Assembly (NCBI GenBank): GCA_030407085.1
Contig: CM059582.1
Span: forward strand, 89,828,001-89,892,000
Length of the DNA: 64,000 bases
Direction of reading: 5' to 3'
Source of the DNA: Trichopria drosophilae
Taxonomy: Eukaryota > Arthropoda > Insecta > Hymenoptera > Diapriidae
Shown here: piece by piece, positions 1 through 10,872 of the stretch
Layout: every line of letters begins with the position of its first letter
Numbering within the stretch: the first letter of the stretch is position 1
Made by a program: the position numbers and the translations under genes
Notes under the pieces: model-generated
Told to the model about the DNA's origin: nothing
The model's input: the letters and a program-made list of their open reading frames with translations, nothing else
Database searches by the model: none

Positions 1-26
1 ACGAAAATAAACGCAGATTATTATCT

Positions 27-1778
27 ATGCAGTTAAATTCATTATATTCGTTGAAATTTATTACACGTGACGGGTCTCCTTCAGAGCTACGTAATTTAAT
101 AGACTCTGTGCAGGAGTCCAAAGATGCACTCGCGAAACTTGGTCGCCCCGTAAGTGACGATATATTAGTGCATTTGATCACTCAACGTCTCGATCGCGGA
201 ACTCGTGAGGCCTGGGAGTTTTCGCTCGAGGGCGATGACTTCGCCACGTACGAACAAATGATGAAATTTTTGAAATTGAAAGTTCGCGCACTCGAAGCCT
301 CGACGCCTACTGTCAAGGCATCGCGTCCAGTAACGTCTCAACCTCGAGCCAAAACAAACAGCATTTCGCCTTTAGCCGTACATCACGCGAATTCGCGAGT
401 TCATGAAAAATGCATCTTATGTGACAACGCACATTCTTTATTCAAATGTACAGTATTTAATGGTAAATCCGTGTCCCAACGCTGGGATTTAGTGCGACAG
501 CACTCCTTATGTGTGAATTGTCTTTCGATGTACCATAAAGTTGAAGCATGCAGGAGTGAGCGAACTTGTTTACACTGTAAAAGGCGCCATCATTCGCTTC
601 TGCACGCACAACCGCGCAAAGTAGCTAATGCCGAAACAGCAGCAAGCACTTCAAATTCTGCCGCGCCAGAAGTTGATGCGAATTTGATTCAGTCGCATTT
701 AAGCACTCCTCAAATGCCTGCCTATACCATTCTTGCTACTGCATGGGTGTTAGTCACCGCCGTATCCGGGAGAGTTGTAAAACTGCGAGCATTACCCGAT
801 CAGGGATCAACGCATACATTCATATCGCGAACCGCAGCTAACGAATTGCGTACTAAAACGTATGCGACGTCGATGCAGGTAAATGGAATCGGTCGGAATC
901 AATCCGCGTCAATTACAAAGGTCGTACCAATTTCGGTTAGTTCGGTAACTAACACTCAAGTCGCGTTAACGACAGACGCGCTTATCCTCGATGAATTGAC
1001 GTCATACGTACCGAAATTCCGTTTTCCGTTAACGCACTGGTCTCATCTCGACGGCTTGGAATTCGCGGACGGAAATCCGACGGACTGTACGCCGATTCAC
1101 CTAATTATCGGCGCAGATTTATATGCGTATGTGCTTCGCGATGGGATGATCCGCGGTCGACGCGACGAGCCGGTCGCGCTGAACACCATCTTTGGGTGGG
1201 TCTTCTCGGGCACGAGCAATACGGCAATCGATTCATCAGACGGCCCCTCCGTTCAAGTGCATCACTTGCATCTGCCGGACGACGACCTAACCTCAACCCT
1301 TAAACGCTTCTGGGAGGTAGAGGAGGTCAGTCCCGATCCCCCTGTTTCCGAAGAGGATGTACAATGCGAGCGCCATTTCAAGGAGACACACTCCCGCACT
1401 GACGATGGCCGTTACGTAGTGCGCATACTCCTTAGGAACCCCATTACCACTGAACTCGGCGATACATATCGACGCGCTGAGCAATGCTTATATTCTCTCG
1501 AGCGACGTCTTGCCTCTCGTCCAGAAGAGCGAGCTGCATACGTTGAATTTATGCAGGAATATGAGTCACTCGGACACATGCGAGTTGCTTCGCCCCAGAA
1601 AGTAGATCATCCAACGGTCTACATCCCTCACCATCCGGTTGTTAAAGCCACAAGCACGACAACGAAAACTGGAGTCGTATTCAACGCGTCCGCGGTATCC
1701 ACAACTGGAATATCCCTAAACGACTTGCAGTTGACCGGTCCTAAACTGCAAGCCAATGTGGCTCTCTTACATCTTTAA
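27..1778 (+). pseudogene. BEL/Pao gag-protease, with start of RT
   Basis: Open frame of 583 residues covering the gag C-terminal half, aspartic protease and the first RT residues of a BEL/Pao LTR retrotransposon. Residues ~1-90 are gag-like. Residues ~125-195 hold paired Cys/His clusters (CILCDNAH; CVNCLSMYHK; CLHCKRRHH) as in BEL gag zinc knuckles. The protease site is DQGSTHTF at ~residue 257, followed by the IIGADLY and GWVFSG blocks typical of this family. The RT fingers begin near the end (VVFNAS; SLNDLQLTGP). The real start codon lies upstream, because the frame enters from the window edge. The frame stops where the RT palm should follow, and RT resumes in the next segment, so one stop or frame break separates them. 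Family assignment is by motif and is fairly secure. Confidence 0.85.
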
Positions 1779-1784
1779 TGGCGC

Positions 1785-3000
1785 TTGTATAGATACGTAT
1801 ATACAGCTGACGCTGAGAAGATGTTTCGTCAGATTGAGATCGATCCACGTGATATCGATCTGCAACGCATTTTGTTCCGCCCCATCCTTTTCGAAGCGGT
1901 GTTAGAATTTCAACTCTTAACCGTTACCTATGGTACAACCAGTGCTCCATTCTTGGCGTTGCGCGTTCTACAGCAGCTTGCCGAGGATGAAGGTGACGCC
2001 TTTCCTCTCGGAAGGGTGGTTATCCTCCGACGCAGGTTCGTCGACGACGTCATGTTTGGAGTGAATACGATCAAGGAAGCTATCGCTGCCCGCGATCAAA
2101 CAAACGCTTTGTTGAGTAAGGGCCACTCTCCTCCGAAAATGGTCCAGCAACTCCGCCGCACTTCTCGCCGACATCGACCCGGCAAATCATGGTCTAGCAT
2201 GCGACAAACTACTTCAGGAAGATGATAGTGTGAAGGTCCTTGGAATCGCATGGCGACCCGCCTCCGACTCGTACAGTTTCACACTGAATATTTCCCTTGT
2301 ACCGATCAACACGAAGCGAGCGATCATGTCGCAAATCGCCCGTATCTTCGACCCGCTTGGGTGGCTGGCTCCGGTTGTAGGAGTAGCAAGACTCCTTGGG
2401 ACCCACCCCTTCCCACTGACCTTCAGTTCGCCTGGGATACGTTTTACGACGCTCTCCCATCGCTATCCGCTATATCGATTCCCCGCTGGCTTGACACATC
2501 GCCATCAAGTCGCGTTGAAATTCATGGTTTCTCTGACGCCTCCATGAAGGCGTACGCTGCTGTAGTATATGTCCGAGTTGAGTTGCCGTCTGGGGAGATC
2601 AAAATCATGTAACGTTGTTACACAACGGTGACAGGTGTAACCAAAACTTGGTGTCAGTCCCCGCAGAAGAACCTACCCAGTATCCAGCAAGCACCGCCGT
2701 CGCCAGTCCCAAAAGTAATCCTCGAGTATTTCCGGAAACGAATCCCTACGCACACGATCCCGAAACCCCTTCGTCCATCCCGCTCCCGACATTGTTTTCC
2801 CCAGCACGTTTTGTTTGGCACGCGTGCATCGACGATCGCCATCGAGGGATCGTCACACGCGTTGCCCATAGTCGCGCTCGCCCGAGAATTGACGGCAGCC
2901 GACCATTGTTTATATCGCGGAACTGGTGACTGGCTCGCGTCGCCATGACAGCCTCGACTGTCTTCCTGCGCGCGCGCAGCCGCGCAGTTCATCCCACGCG
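1785..3000 (+). pseudogene. BEL/Pao reverse transcriptase and RNase H remnant
   Basis: Continuation of the BEL/Pao pol. RT motif A is TADAEKMFRQI and the catalytic box is FVDDVMFG, so both catalytic regions survive. After ~2110 the frame shifts repeatedly: VLGIAWRPASDSY and IFDPLGWLAPVV sit in one frame (2230-2547), and the RNase H start HGFSDASMKAYAA sits in another (2250-2612). From ~2612 to 3000 only weak pol-like traces remain. No integrase HHCC or DDE motif is visible, so the element is truncated or has decayed beyond recognition. Not functional. Confidence 0.75.
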
Positions 3001-3435
3001 CATATACGTCATCAACGCAGTAGACCATTTCGGTGTACCGCTCATATCAACGTTGCGCACTATCCCTAACTCGGTGCTTGCGCAATAATCATGGCAGCAC
3101 TATCGGGATGCGCATTAGCACAGACCTGCGCAGTTGCCACTTCGGCTCTGCTGCATTATGTTTCCCCCCCTGTTTGAATTATCGAATCGAAACTCCCATG
3201 AAGGAGATGTCGCCACCGTAGCCTCGACTACAGCGCTCACCCGCGCATCATCTTTCTTTGTCCCTCGAGTGAGATACACATTACCTGTCCTTACCCCCAC
3301 CCTTCCTGGTACCTTTTGCGCATCGACGAACTTATCTCCCTCTATATAACAAGTGCCCTCTATAGATTCCCGCCTCTTACCAAACGATCCAATTCCCTTT
3401 TCTAATTGGTCCCTTTTAAAAACACCCCCCATCTA

Positions 3436-3960
3436 GATGGCGCGGTGGTATCAGTGTCGCAAGAGAGAAGAGTTCCGGCCCAACGACCAGCAACACTTTT
3501 TTTTCTTTTGTATCAGAAGCCCTCGGGTGTAATTTCGTTGGCGGATAAAAATTTCTTTTGCTAATTGTTAGAGTTGCGGTAGAGGTTGCATTGTTAAAGT
3601 TGATATAGAGTTTATCGGCGTGTTAGAGTAATAAATTGTGTTAAGTTTTCCCGTTATTTTTTTATTTTAAGTTTGGCGTTTACCGGGTTTTCTTCCTAGC
3701 GAAGGAGTACTCCAGTCCCCTCGTGGCAGCGGCCACCACCGTAAGTAAGTAGTAAAGTGTGTTTTCCCCCCTTTTCTCGTGCCCTTCAGGCAATCTCTAA
3801 GAAGCCGGATTGCGTCGGCAGAACCCGCGATAATTTAAAATTTATACTTTTGCGTGCGGCCATTTTGGCACCAACCGTTTGTACTTTTTAAATAAAGTTC
3901 TGGCATCCCTGGACTCACCTGAGTAAATAGTGTTCTGTGTGATTTGGAAACCCTATTACA
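3436..3960 (+). repeat. Possible 3' LTR of the first BEL/Pao element
   Basis: Non-coding stretch downstream of the pol remnant with LTR-like content: a TGTCGC start near 3455, an AATAAA signal near 3890 about 60 bases before the end, and a possible TTACA terminus near 3960. No second copy exists in the window to fix the borders, and there is no clear polypurine tract before it. Borders are approximate. Confidence 0.25.
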
Positions 3961-4576
3961 ATCAATATATACGAATTTATTTCACTTATTTTTAAGTACA
4001 TTTATATTTGTATTTAAATTTATTTAATCATTAATTATTATTAATAATTTTATTACTTATTTATTTGTGTAGTTTTAGATTTTAACAATGCCAGTATTTT
4101 TGTTGCAAAATAAGAAATTTAACTTTTAATTTGTTTGTTCTATGGAACTAATAAGAGTATTTTATATTTCCTTAATAAAAAGTCCATTAATTAATTTTTA
4201 GGTTTCGACAATTCCAAACAGGGTTTTTTTAATGACGAAAAACTATTAAAATGTAATGTTAATGATGTAAAAGTTGCCTGAGTGGGTTAATTATAATTAT
4301 AAACTAAAAAAATGAATGTCAACAAATTAAGTTTATTACTTATTACATCACGTAGATACGTTTTATATTTTTCATATCATTTTGATTGGCAAAATTGATT
4401 AAAACAACGATTATTGTAATAATAAAAAATAAAATACAATTCTCAATTCTCGTTTTTAATATTCTTGCTATAGTAATAATAGTACTATATTTGACTTATT
4501 TAATTAACAAAGCATGACAAAAATTTAAAAAAAATCCCAAGAAGATTGTTCATTGAAAACAAGTTTGAAAAGGTAG
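3961..4576. other. AT-rich gene-free stretch
   Basis: Strongly AT-rich spacer with homopolymer runs. I see no coding frame, inverted repeat or RNA gene. It may hold the 5' end or an upstream exon of the transposase-like gene that follows, but no clear splice signal decides this. Confidence 0.5.
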
Positions 4577-5929
4577 TATGAAGCCGAAAGAATAAGACGA
4601 TATAGAGCAAATTTGAAAACAGATCCAAACAAAGTATTGAAACTAAAACATCAGAGACAAGAAGAATACCTTAAAAGAAAGGCAGCTGGTAAATCTCTTC
4701 CAATTAATAAGCAGAGTAAATTCCATCAAGAACAGACACGACAAAGATGGAGGGTAGCGACAAATAAATATAGAGAAAAATTACAAAGTAATTTAAATGT
4801 TGCAAATAAAGAAACAAATTCATCTCCTGTTGTGGACGAAAGAAAAACAGCTGGCCGAAAGAAATTGCGGAAAATCAGATATCACGAAAAGAAAGCTATA
4901 GAAAAGTTACAGATAGAAGTAGAGAAAGCTAATCGTAAGACGAGAAAATGGGAGAAAAAATTTTACCGCCTTCGTTCTAATGAAAAATGTTCCTCACCAA
5001 AAAGCGAGGTGAATAAAATGTTGAAATCTGACAAAAAAACAATAAAAAACAATCTGTTACTAGGTCTCACGGTTGTAAATCAATTGAAAGAAAAATCAAA
5101 ATCATGCGTCAGTGAAAAGGAAAAAAGAACTTTCGCAAACACGATATCAGGCAGTATTATTAAAAAGAATAAATTTGTTAAAAAATTAGAAATGATATCA
5201 ATAGTGAGTTCCTACCATCAACGTCAAGCAAGGCAAGGAAAATTAACAGAAAATAGAAAGAAGAAAATAACAAAGGCGAATAAAATGATCGAAGTAGTTA
5301 GAAACTTTTTCACTGATGATTCTAATTCATGCACAGCTCCAGGTAAAAGGGGCTGTATAACAAGGAAAAAGGTAAAAAAACAGAAAAGGTATTTGCTTGC
5401 TAGCATGAAAGATTTACACAAGACATTTTGTGCCGCATCTACAGTGAAACTATCCTATAGTACCTTTATCAAAATGAAACCATTTTGGGTAGTTCCTCAC
5501 ACTTTAAAACAACGAGATACTTGTTTATGTGTAAAACATGAGAATTTCCAATTTATGGTTGATAAATTACATCGCATTCGAGTTTTAAAAGAAAAATCTA
5601 TCACTGATGTTTTAAAATCGGTATTTTGTTCGATCGAAGAAAAAGCATGCATCTACAGAGAATGTGAAAAGTGTTCACAGAAATTGCCTAATAATTTAAA
5701 ACCGGAGGAACATTTTCGAACCTTTTATTATCAATGGGTTTCAAAAACAGAGGACAAAATTGATAACAAAGGAAAACCTTTAACGGTGAGAATAATCTCA
5801 AAAGTGAAAATATTTTGTTCTGTCAATGAATTATTTGAAAAAATGAATCAGGTCATTGCAGAATTTAGTATTCATTCCTACAACGTCTACCACCAACAAA
5901 GTGCCTTTAAAATTCGAGAACAAATTTGA
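4577..5929 (+). pseudogene. Unnamed transposase-like protein, N-terminal basic and zinc-binding part
   Basis: Open frame of about 450 residues. The frame is open from 4577, upstream of any ATG, and begins with a basic segment (RRYRANLKTDPNK, then KHQRQEEYLKRK). I know this segment from arthropod and cnidarian uncharacterised transposase-like proteins. The first ~260 residues are very Lys/Arg-rich and likely coiled coil, suggesting DNA binding. Cys/His clusters follow (TCLCVKHEN; CEKCSQKLP), a probable zinc-binding domain. The frame ends at TGA, but homology resumes immediately in another frame (see 5930-6281), so one frameshift breaks the gene. The true start is lost or lies in an upstream exon. 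I cannot name the superfamily; a domesticated or dead DNA transposase is the best reading. Confidence 0.55.
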
Positions 5930-6281
5930 GAGACAACAAAGCTGTTATAAACATTGATTTCAGCGAGAACTATCTTTCTAAGTGGTCTTCAGAAGTACAA
6001 AGTGTCCATTTCGGTGCTTCCAAAATACAGGAGTAATGTATGTAAAATGTCCCGAGGAACAGAAAATAGCGTTTTTTACTATCTCCGATTCATTAGGACA
6101 TGATGCAGTAGCCATATGGGCTCATTTAGAACCTATTCTAAAAATGTTAAAGAATAAATTCCCGCATGTGAACACAATTCACTTTTTCAGTGACGGTCCT
6201 ACGACTTTCCTTTACTATTCCTTTACTGCAGCCGCTTCGAAATTCGTATCCTTTTGTTATACTAAACATCCATTCTTTTGA
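5930..6281 (+). pseudogene. Unnamed transposase-like protein, probable catalytic part
   Basis: Directly after the preceding stop, a second frame reads INIDFSENYLSKWSSE then QSVHFGAS, ending at 6036. A third frame (from 5982) continues NTGVMYVKCPEEQK, ISDSLGHDAVAIWAH and IHFFSDGPTT. IDFSEN and FFSDGP look like the first two acidic positions of a DDE transposase, though that is inference from spacing and motif shape. The region that should hold the final Glu is not recognisable after 6240, so the gene is truncated. Two frame changes within 350 bases mean it is inactive. Confidence 0.5.
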
Positions 6282-6929
6282 CATTTTATTAACGTACCTG
6301 TTTATTCCTTAATTAGTATTTTTAGAACCACATCAAACGAAACCGCACTAAACCAAAATCAACCAAGAAAAACAAGTCGCGAACTCAGAAATGAAATAAT
6401 GAATTATAACGTATTATTAACACATGTTCCTTACTAATTAATAAAAAAGTTGCAACTAATTATAAGAAATGTTAATTTCTTAAGTAATAAACACATTGTA
6501 ACAAATTTCATATGATTCCTATTTAAATAGAAGTGTTTATCATAGTGTTATAAAATAGATTGTCATTCGTGCCAACCCTAATACGAAATATAACTTCAAA
6601 ACAAAAGCAACTTTATATTTTGTCTCCCCCTTATCGTATTCTTCAATATAAAATGGTCCTTTTACAGTATGTACTCCAAATTCATTGCACTCCCTTCATA
6701 AAATTTTCTGATAGGCCAAAACGCAAGTTATGAAATTTTCACCCATATGTATATTGATTTCTAGATTTTGTTTTGTAATTTTGGAGCAATGTCTGAATAT
6801 CCAAAAGATTAAAATTATGAAAAATCGATTCAAAAGTTTAGAAAACATTAACATATTACTCTCTTAGTAAATATCGAAAAACTAAAAAAACAACAAAAAA
6901 ATTTTACTAATATTCAAAGTCTTATTTAA
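6282..6929. other. AT-rich gene-free stretch
   Basis: Non-coding, AT-rich. It may hold the 3' part of the transposon whose transposase ends at ~6281, but no terminal inverted repeat is evident. Nothing else seen. Confidence 0.45.
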
Positions 6930-7299
6930 GGTAGTTATAAAGTGATTAGCCGATAAGGTAGACATTTACGCTAAAAAAATGTAAATTAAAAATGATTGAA
7001 TCGATTTTTTAAAATTCGAGTTTTGTAAAGGTAATTCTATCGACTATACATAATCTCCTAAATAATAACAAAGAGATTAATTAAGAACTAACCGTGAATT
7101 TTTGGAAATAGATGATTTTTACTTATTTCCGAAAATTCTCGGTCAATTCCCAACCAATCTCTGTGGAATTCTATACGAGATCATGTATAGTGGTTAGAAT
7201 ATCCTTTACAGAGACCAAATTATGAAAAATCAATTCAATCATTCTACATTTACATTTTTTGGCGTTAATTACTACTTTATCGGCTGATAATTTTAGAAC
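6930..7299. repeat. Palindromic MITE-like element, arms of about 175 bp
   Basis: The left arm (from ~6930, containing GATTAGCCGATAAGGTAG and ATGATTGAATCGATTTTT) is the imperfect reverse complement of the right arm (to ~7299, containing AAAAATCAATTCAATCAT and CTACTTTATCGGCTGATAA). Pairing continues inward through TGTAAAGG / CCTTTACA and GACTATACATAATCTC / GAGATCATGTATAGTGG to a centre near 7110. Almost the whole 370 bp folds on itself. No coding capacity, so a non-autonomous foldback DNA transposon is most likely. Target duplications are not clear. Confidence 0.8.
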
Positions 7300-7713
7300 C
7301 CAATTAAGAATCGCGAAAGTCCCGAGTTCGAATCCCCGTCCGTGCAATTTTCTCTGCTTATGTCCAGTGTAGAATAACCAGGAAACTTTGCTGGGCGAAG
7401 GTACGAATTTGGGACCGCTGCCGACCCCCGTCGGCAGTTATCGGTACCGTCAGCGTCTTATCCGCGGTCGGTACGTCTTGGGTCTTATCTCGGATAAATA
7501 TGGGATAAGCCCCGCGTCGTACTCGCTAAGGCACAGACCGCCGAATCTGCTGATGGTACCGATATTGGGGAAGGGGGGGACTGGCTCTGGGTGGGTGCTG
7601 TGTTGTCCTGTTCCGTCATGTATAATGTCTATGTGTTGTCCATCCTATACCTCTCCACCCGAGAGCCGACCCGCGAATAGGCATCTAAGTCATTAAAGCG
7701 GGGAAAAATTCCA
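7300..7713 (+). mobile_element. SINE-like element, copy 1
   Basis: Begins next to the palindrome. GAGTTCGAATCC at ~7325 matches a tRNA/pol III B box, suggesting a tRNA-derived head, although no A box is clear. The 3' part (7575-7712), from GGACTGGCTCTGGGTGGGT through CGAGAGCCGACCCGCGAATA to TTAAAGCGGGG, is shared with the copy at 10427-10570, which proves a dispersed repeat. The middles differ, so the two may be related subfamilies sharing a tail, as SINEs do with a partner LINE. Confidence 0.65.
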
Positions 7714-7734
7714 AATCCTTTATCTTTATCCTTA

Positions 7735-8300
7735 TCCATGATATTTTTCAATTGGATAACCACAGGAGGTAGCTACACTATAGGCGACGGGACCAATTAC
7801 TGTGCGTGCAGCACCGGGGTCATACAGAGACTTAAGGCGGTGACCATTGACGAACGTTGTCACCCACCATCGTGTATCACCTACGCGTCCCTAATTTCGT
7901 TTTCCAGGCATCTCGGACAAATATACCTGGTGTAACCTTGCAGGTTGCAGGTAAAACACCTTAATCCGTCTCTATTTTTATTTTCAAATTGAACATCCGT
8001 GGAATAGGATTTGGTATTAGTCAGATATGTTGGGTTGTCTTCTATACTCCCTATATGATTTCTTTTGGTTCGGTTTATTAAATTTCTTCTTAGAGCTCGT
8101 CCATCTTCATCGTAGTCCTGACGTGGAGGTGGCGTCCACAGATTTGGCCGAACCATTTGTCGAGGTGTTAGCTTACCATCTTGATACCGATCTACCTTCA
8201 AGTCCTCCTTTCTACGGGATTCATGCTTTTGGTTAATTGTCGTCATCCGACGCTCCATTTTTCCGAACATCACCTACATCATTTTCTTCGTATCTTCATT
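7735..8300 (-). pseudogene. LTR retrotransposon gag/protease remnant
   Basis: On the minus strand, 8273-7881 encodes 130 residues ending in a degenerate knuckle, CFTCNLQGYTRYIC, where Tyr replaces the zinc-binding His of CX2CX4HX4C. The frame stops at ~7881, and an overlapping frame (7890-7741) reads LKSLYDPGAARTVIG, a retropepsin active site with DPGA in place of the usual DTGA/DSGA. A gag knuckle followed by protease in a shifted frame fits a gypsy-like element, either through a frameshift or decay. The rest of pol is missing. The exact clade is not determinable. Confidence 0.6.
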
Positions 8301-9004
8301 CCACATACTTCAATGGTTCAAAGGGGATTTACTGATGGGACGAGTGTCATGTTCATTCGTATTCTTTGACGAATGATTCTCCCCCCTCCCTAGGGATCAC
8401 CTGATCGGGGGAAATCGAACACCTTTGGTAATTTAAGTCTTCTATACTGCGCACTTAGCCACTTGCCGTCTGAATTTCTTCAATTTGAATTCTTCACCGA
8501 AACGTACATACCCTTCATGTACTTTTTAGTTCCCTTTAGCTTGCCGAGAGTACAGGAGTGAATTTGGACATTTTAAGAGTATTCGCGTACACCTTATAGA
8601 ACGTTCGTCGAGAGTGAATGAAAGGTACGCGTAGATTTTTAAGAGTACACTTTTGATAGTCATATTTAAGTATACCAAATATTCTTATTAGAAATGAAAT
8701 AAGGCGTACGGGTGTGTACTTAATGAAGCGTTATTCGAGATGGAAAAAAGCGCATGAATATTTTTGTTTCGATCGATCATTTTTCTAATCGGATGTAAGT
8801 GTACACCTCTTGCTAAATAATTAATGCATTCATATGCTAAATAAATCGTTCAGTACGCTTTTATAAAAAGAAATGACTCGGAACTTTATACTTTAAAGCT
8901 TTGTAAATTAGAGCATGTTCAAGTGATCTTAATATAAAAATATAAACACATGAGGAATATAATAAGTCTCGTCGAACACCACACGCAAGATTAGAGGGCG
9001 GGAA
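8301..9004. other. Gene-free stretch ending in a purine-rich tract
   Basis: No coding frame seen. The last ~17 bases (AGATTAGAGGGCGGGAA, 8988-9004) are almost purely purine and lie directly against the LTR start, as a polypurine tract should. The interval 8380-9004 is therefore probably the 3' internal end of a plus-strand LTR element whose coding part is gone. Confidence 0.4.
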
Positions 9005-9832
9005 TGTAACGAATGAAATATCAAATAAAATTAGCAGTTTTGATTTATTTCTTTCCGTACATAGTGTGTCGTTTTTTAATTTTTATACTGTGACGAAATA
9101 CGTCACTGATCTAACCCCTACCAAAATTAAATTATAAGTTCCCGCGTAAAACACATTTAGCTTTAGTGTTTAAATGTGACCAGGCAAGAGGTCAAAAAAA
9201 GATACCTGCTTACCAGTGCACGGACAACGGGAAAATCCCAATAAAGCCGCGCAGTGGCAAATATCGGTGGCCTCTTGTCAATTCAAGGTCACGCGAATAA
9301 AAACCCTGAGACTAGAGCATCATTTTCGATTTTACCATCCCAATTCTTATATCCTCATTTTCATTTACCTGCATTATTTCCTCCCACCTCTCGTTAGCTG
9401 TCCGTCAATTGCAACTCAAGCAATTGAACGGAATCACCGAATTTACTCGTAAACGCATCTGCTTGTGTTCGAATACTTTCGTCACACACTCGATGTGCAA
9501 GTCCCCTTTCCCCTCTATCCCCCCTTCGGCGCTTCATCGTTCGTCGTTTTCACGACGCGTGCCGTTCCACCCCCCCCCCCGCCTCCCCCGAAGGCTACGC
9601 ATTCGACAGCCGTTCGCTTCGTTGGTTTCGTTCGGTCGTGCGTGCACACGTCCATCACGTCTCGACGCACGAACCATTCCCCCCTCTCCCCGCTGGATCT
9701 GGCCTCGCCTCGACTTCGTCAAATTCAAATTCAGGTTACAAATGGCATCCCTGGTGGGAATCATATTTTGAGTTGCGTTTATATTTTAATAAATTTTTGT
9801 TCTGCCCTTTTCCATTCCGGAAAAGGGTTACA
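9005..9832 (+). repeat. LTR of an unidentified retrotransposon (828 bp)
   Basis: Begins TGTAAC and ends GTTACA, a 6-bp perfect terminal inverted repeat, with a purine-rich tract just before it. AATAAA occurs at ~9239 and again near 9789, and the segment before the end resembles an R-U5 region. No matching second LTR is present and no target duplication is visible (GGGAA left, ATACA right), so it is more likely a 3' LTR of a truncated element than a solo LTR. Open frames crossing it are chance frames in C-rich sequence (poly-C near 9572). Confidence 0.6.
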
Positions 9833-9888
9833 ATACAAGTACAAGTTTGAATTAAATATTTTATTTAACAATATTTAATAACAATTAC

Positions 9889-9922
9889 GTTATATATATA
9901 TATATATATATTTATATATGTG
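9889..9922. repeat. (TA)n microsatellite
   Basis: Run of alternating TA, lightly interrupted near its end. The surrounding 9833-10144 is AT-rich with no gene or other structure seen. Confidence 0.9.
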
Positions 9923-10144
9923 TCTAGGTGCAGTGTGGCAGACTTAAATTTACAATTATATTTATATTTTACTCAGAACTCATAGCATTAATCTCTAGAA
10001 CAAATTCATGTTCACTATTTCACATCAAAATGCATTTTTCCTGTACACTATAAATACATAATACCTACGCACATTTGTAGATTGTGCGAAAGTTTGAAGA
10101 CATTCGGATATGTACACATTTCGAAAACAGCAATTGCCCTCTGG

Positions 10145-10220
10145 TCGGTGCGACGCGCAGTCGCTCTTTCAAGTAAAGCACCCAGATTGTTGATGCATAC
10201 TTGGAAGGGTGATTGTTAAA
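10145..10220 (+). repeat. 5S rRNA-like segment, copy 1
   Basis: Contains AAGTAAAGCACCC followed by ATACTTGGAAGGGTGATTG, resembling the 5S rRNA internal-promoter region (AAGCA...AGTACTTGGATGGGTGACC). The terminal stem of 5S rRNA is absent, so this is not a working 5S gene. It is either a pseudogene fragment or the head of a 5S-derived (SINE3-type) retroposon. A second copy in the same orientation lies at 10795-10872. Confidence 0.5.
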
Positions 10221-10255
10221 TTAAGAAAAACGAGCGTTACGCCCGCTACGGCAAA

Positions 10256-10570
10256 GATAGCAGGCCGATTGCTGAGTGGGAAACACAGCTGCTTTACCCC
10301 ATCAGAGGGTATCCACTGATGATAAAGTAGTTCGTTGACTGTATCTGTCTGGGTTTTCCGTAGTTTTCCCAGACCCCGTGCAAATGCGGCACAGAGAAAT
10401 CAAGTCGCTCTACGGGGCGCAGTAATGGGGGACTGGCTCTGGGTGGGTATTGCCTTGTATTTATCTATGTATTGTCTTGTGATGTGTTCGATTGTCTGTC
10501 CGACCTATCTACCCGAGAGCCGACCCGGGAATAGGCTAAAAATGTGATTAAAGCGTGGGATAATTCCTTT
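10256..10570 (+). mobile_element. SINE-like element, copy 2
   Basis: TTGCTGAGTGG at 10269 fits a pol III A box in 10 of 11 positions, with a weak B-box-like AGTTCGTTGACT about 60 bases on. A conserved stem follows (GTCTGGGTTTTCC ... GGAAAACCCAGAC-like, at 10348-10378). The tail at 10427-10570 matches the copy at 7575-7712. A composite tRNA-headed SINE is the best reading. No poly-A tail or target duplication seen. Confidence 0.6.
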
Positions 10571-10794
10571 CCATTATTTCAAAAACATTATTCTTTTTTA
10601 AGTATTGGAAATTTTCAAAATTCATTTATATATGTATGTATTAATCGACTTGACGTCACCCCCCTTTCAATAACCGTCGAAATTTTATCAGATTTCGCGT
10701 ATCTCTTGTCGTTTTCGAGATAATTTAGAATTTTTTAAAATTTTAACATGTAACACAACTTTCATATAACGTTAAAAATAGTGATAGACCAGTG

Positions 10795-10872
10795 GACCGT
10801 GTCGCACGCGGTCGTTGATCGCGTAAAGCATCCTTGTTGAGGAATAATACTTGGATTGGTGACTGCTTGAGA
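10795..10872 (+). repeat. 5S rRNA-like segment, copy 2
   Basis: GTTGATCGCGTAAAGCATCC then TAATACTTGGATTGGTGACT. This is closer to the 5S internal control region than copy 1 (one G missing in GGATGGGTGACC). Alignable with 10145-10220 over about 75 bases. The outer 5S stem is missing on both sides. Confidence 0.55.

Noticed and set aside
9409..9878. Frames of 120-137 residues in 9.4-9.9 kb
   Set aside because: Fall within the LTR across a poly-C tract; no domain.
10795..10872. Functional 5S rRNA gene
   Set aside because: Only the internal promoter part is alike; both ends of the molecule are missing.
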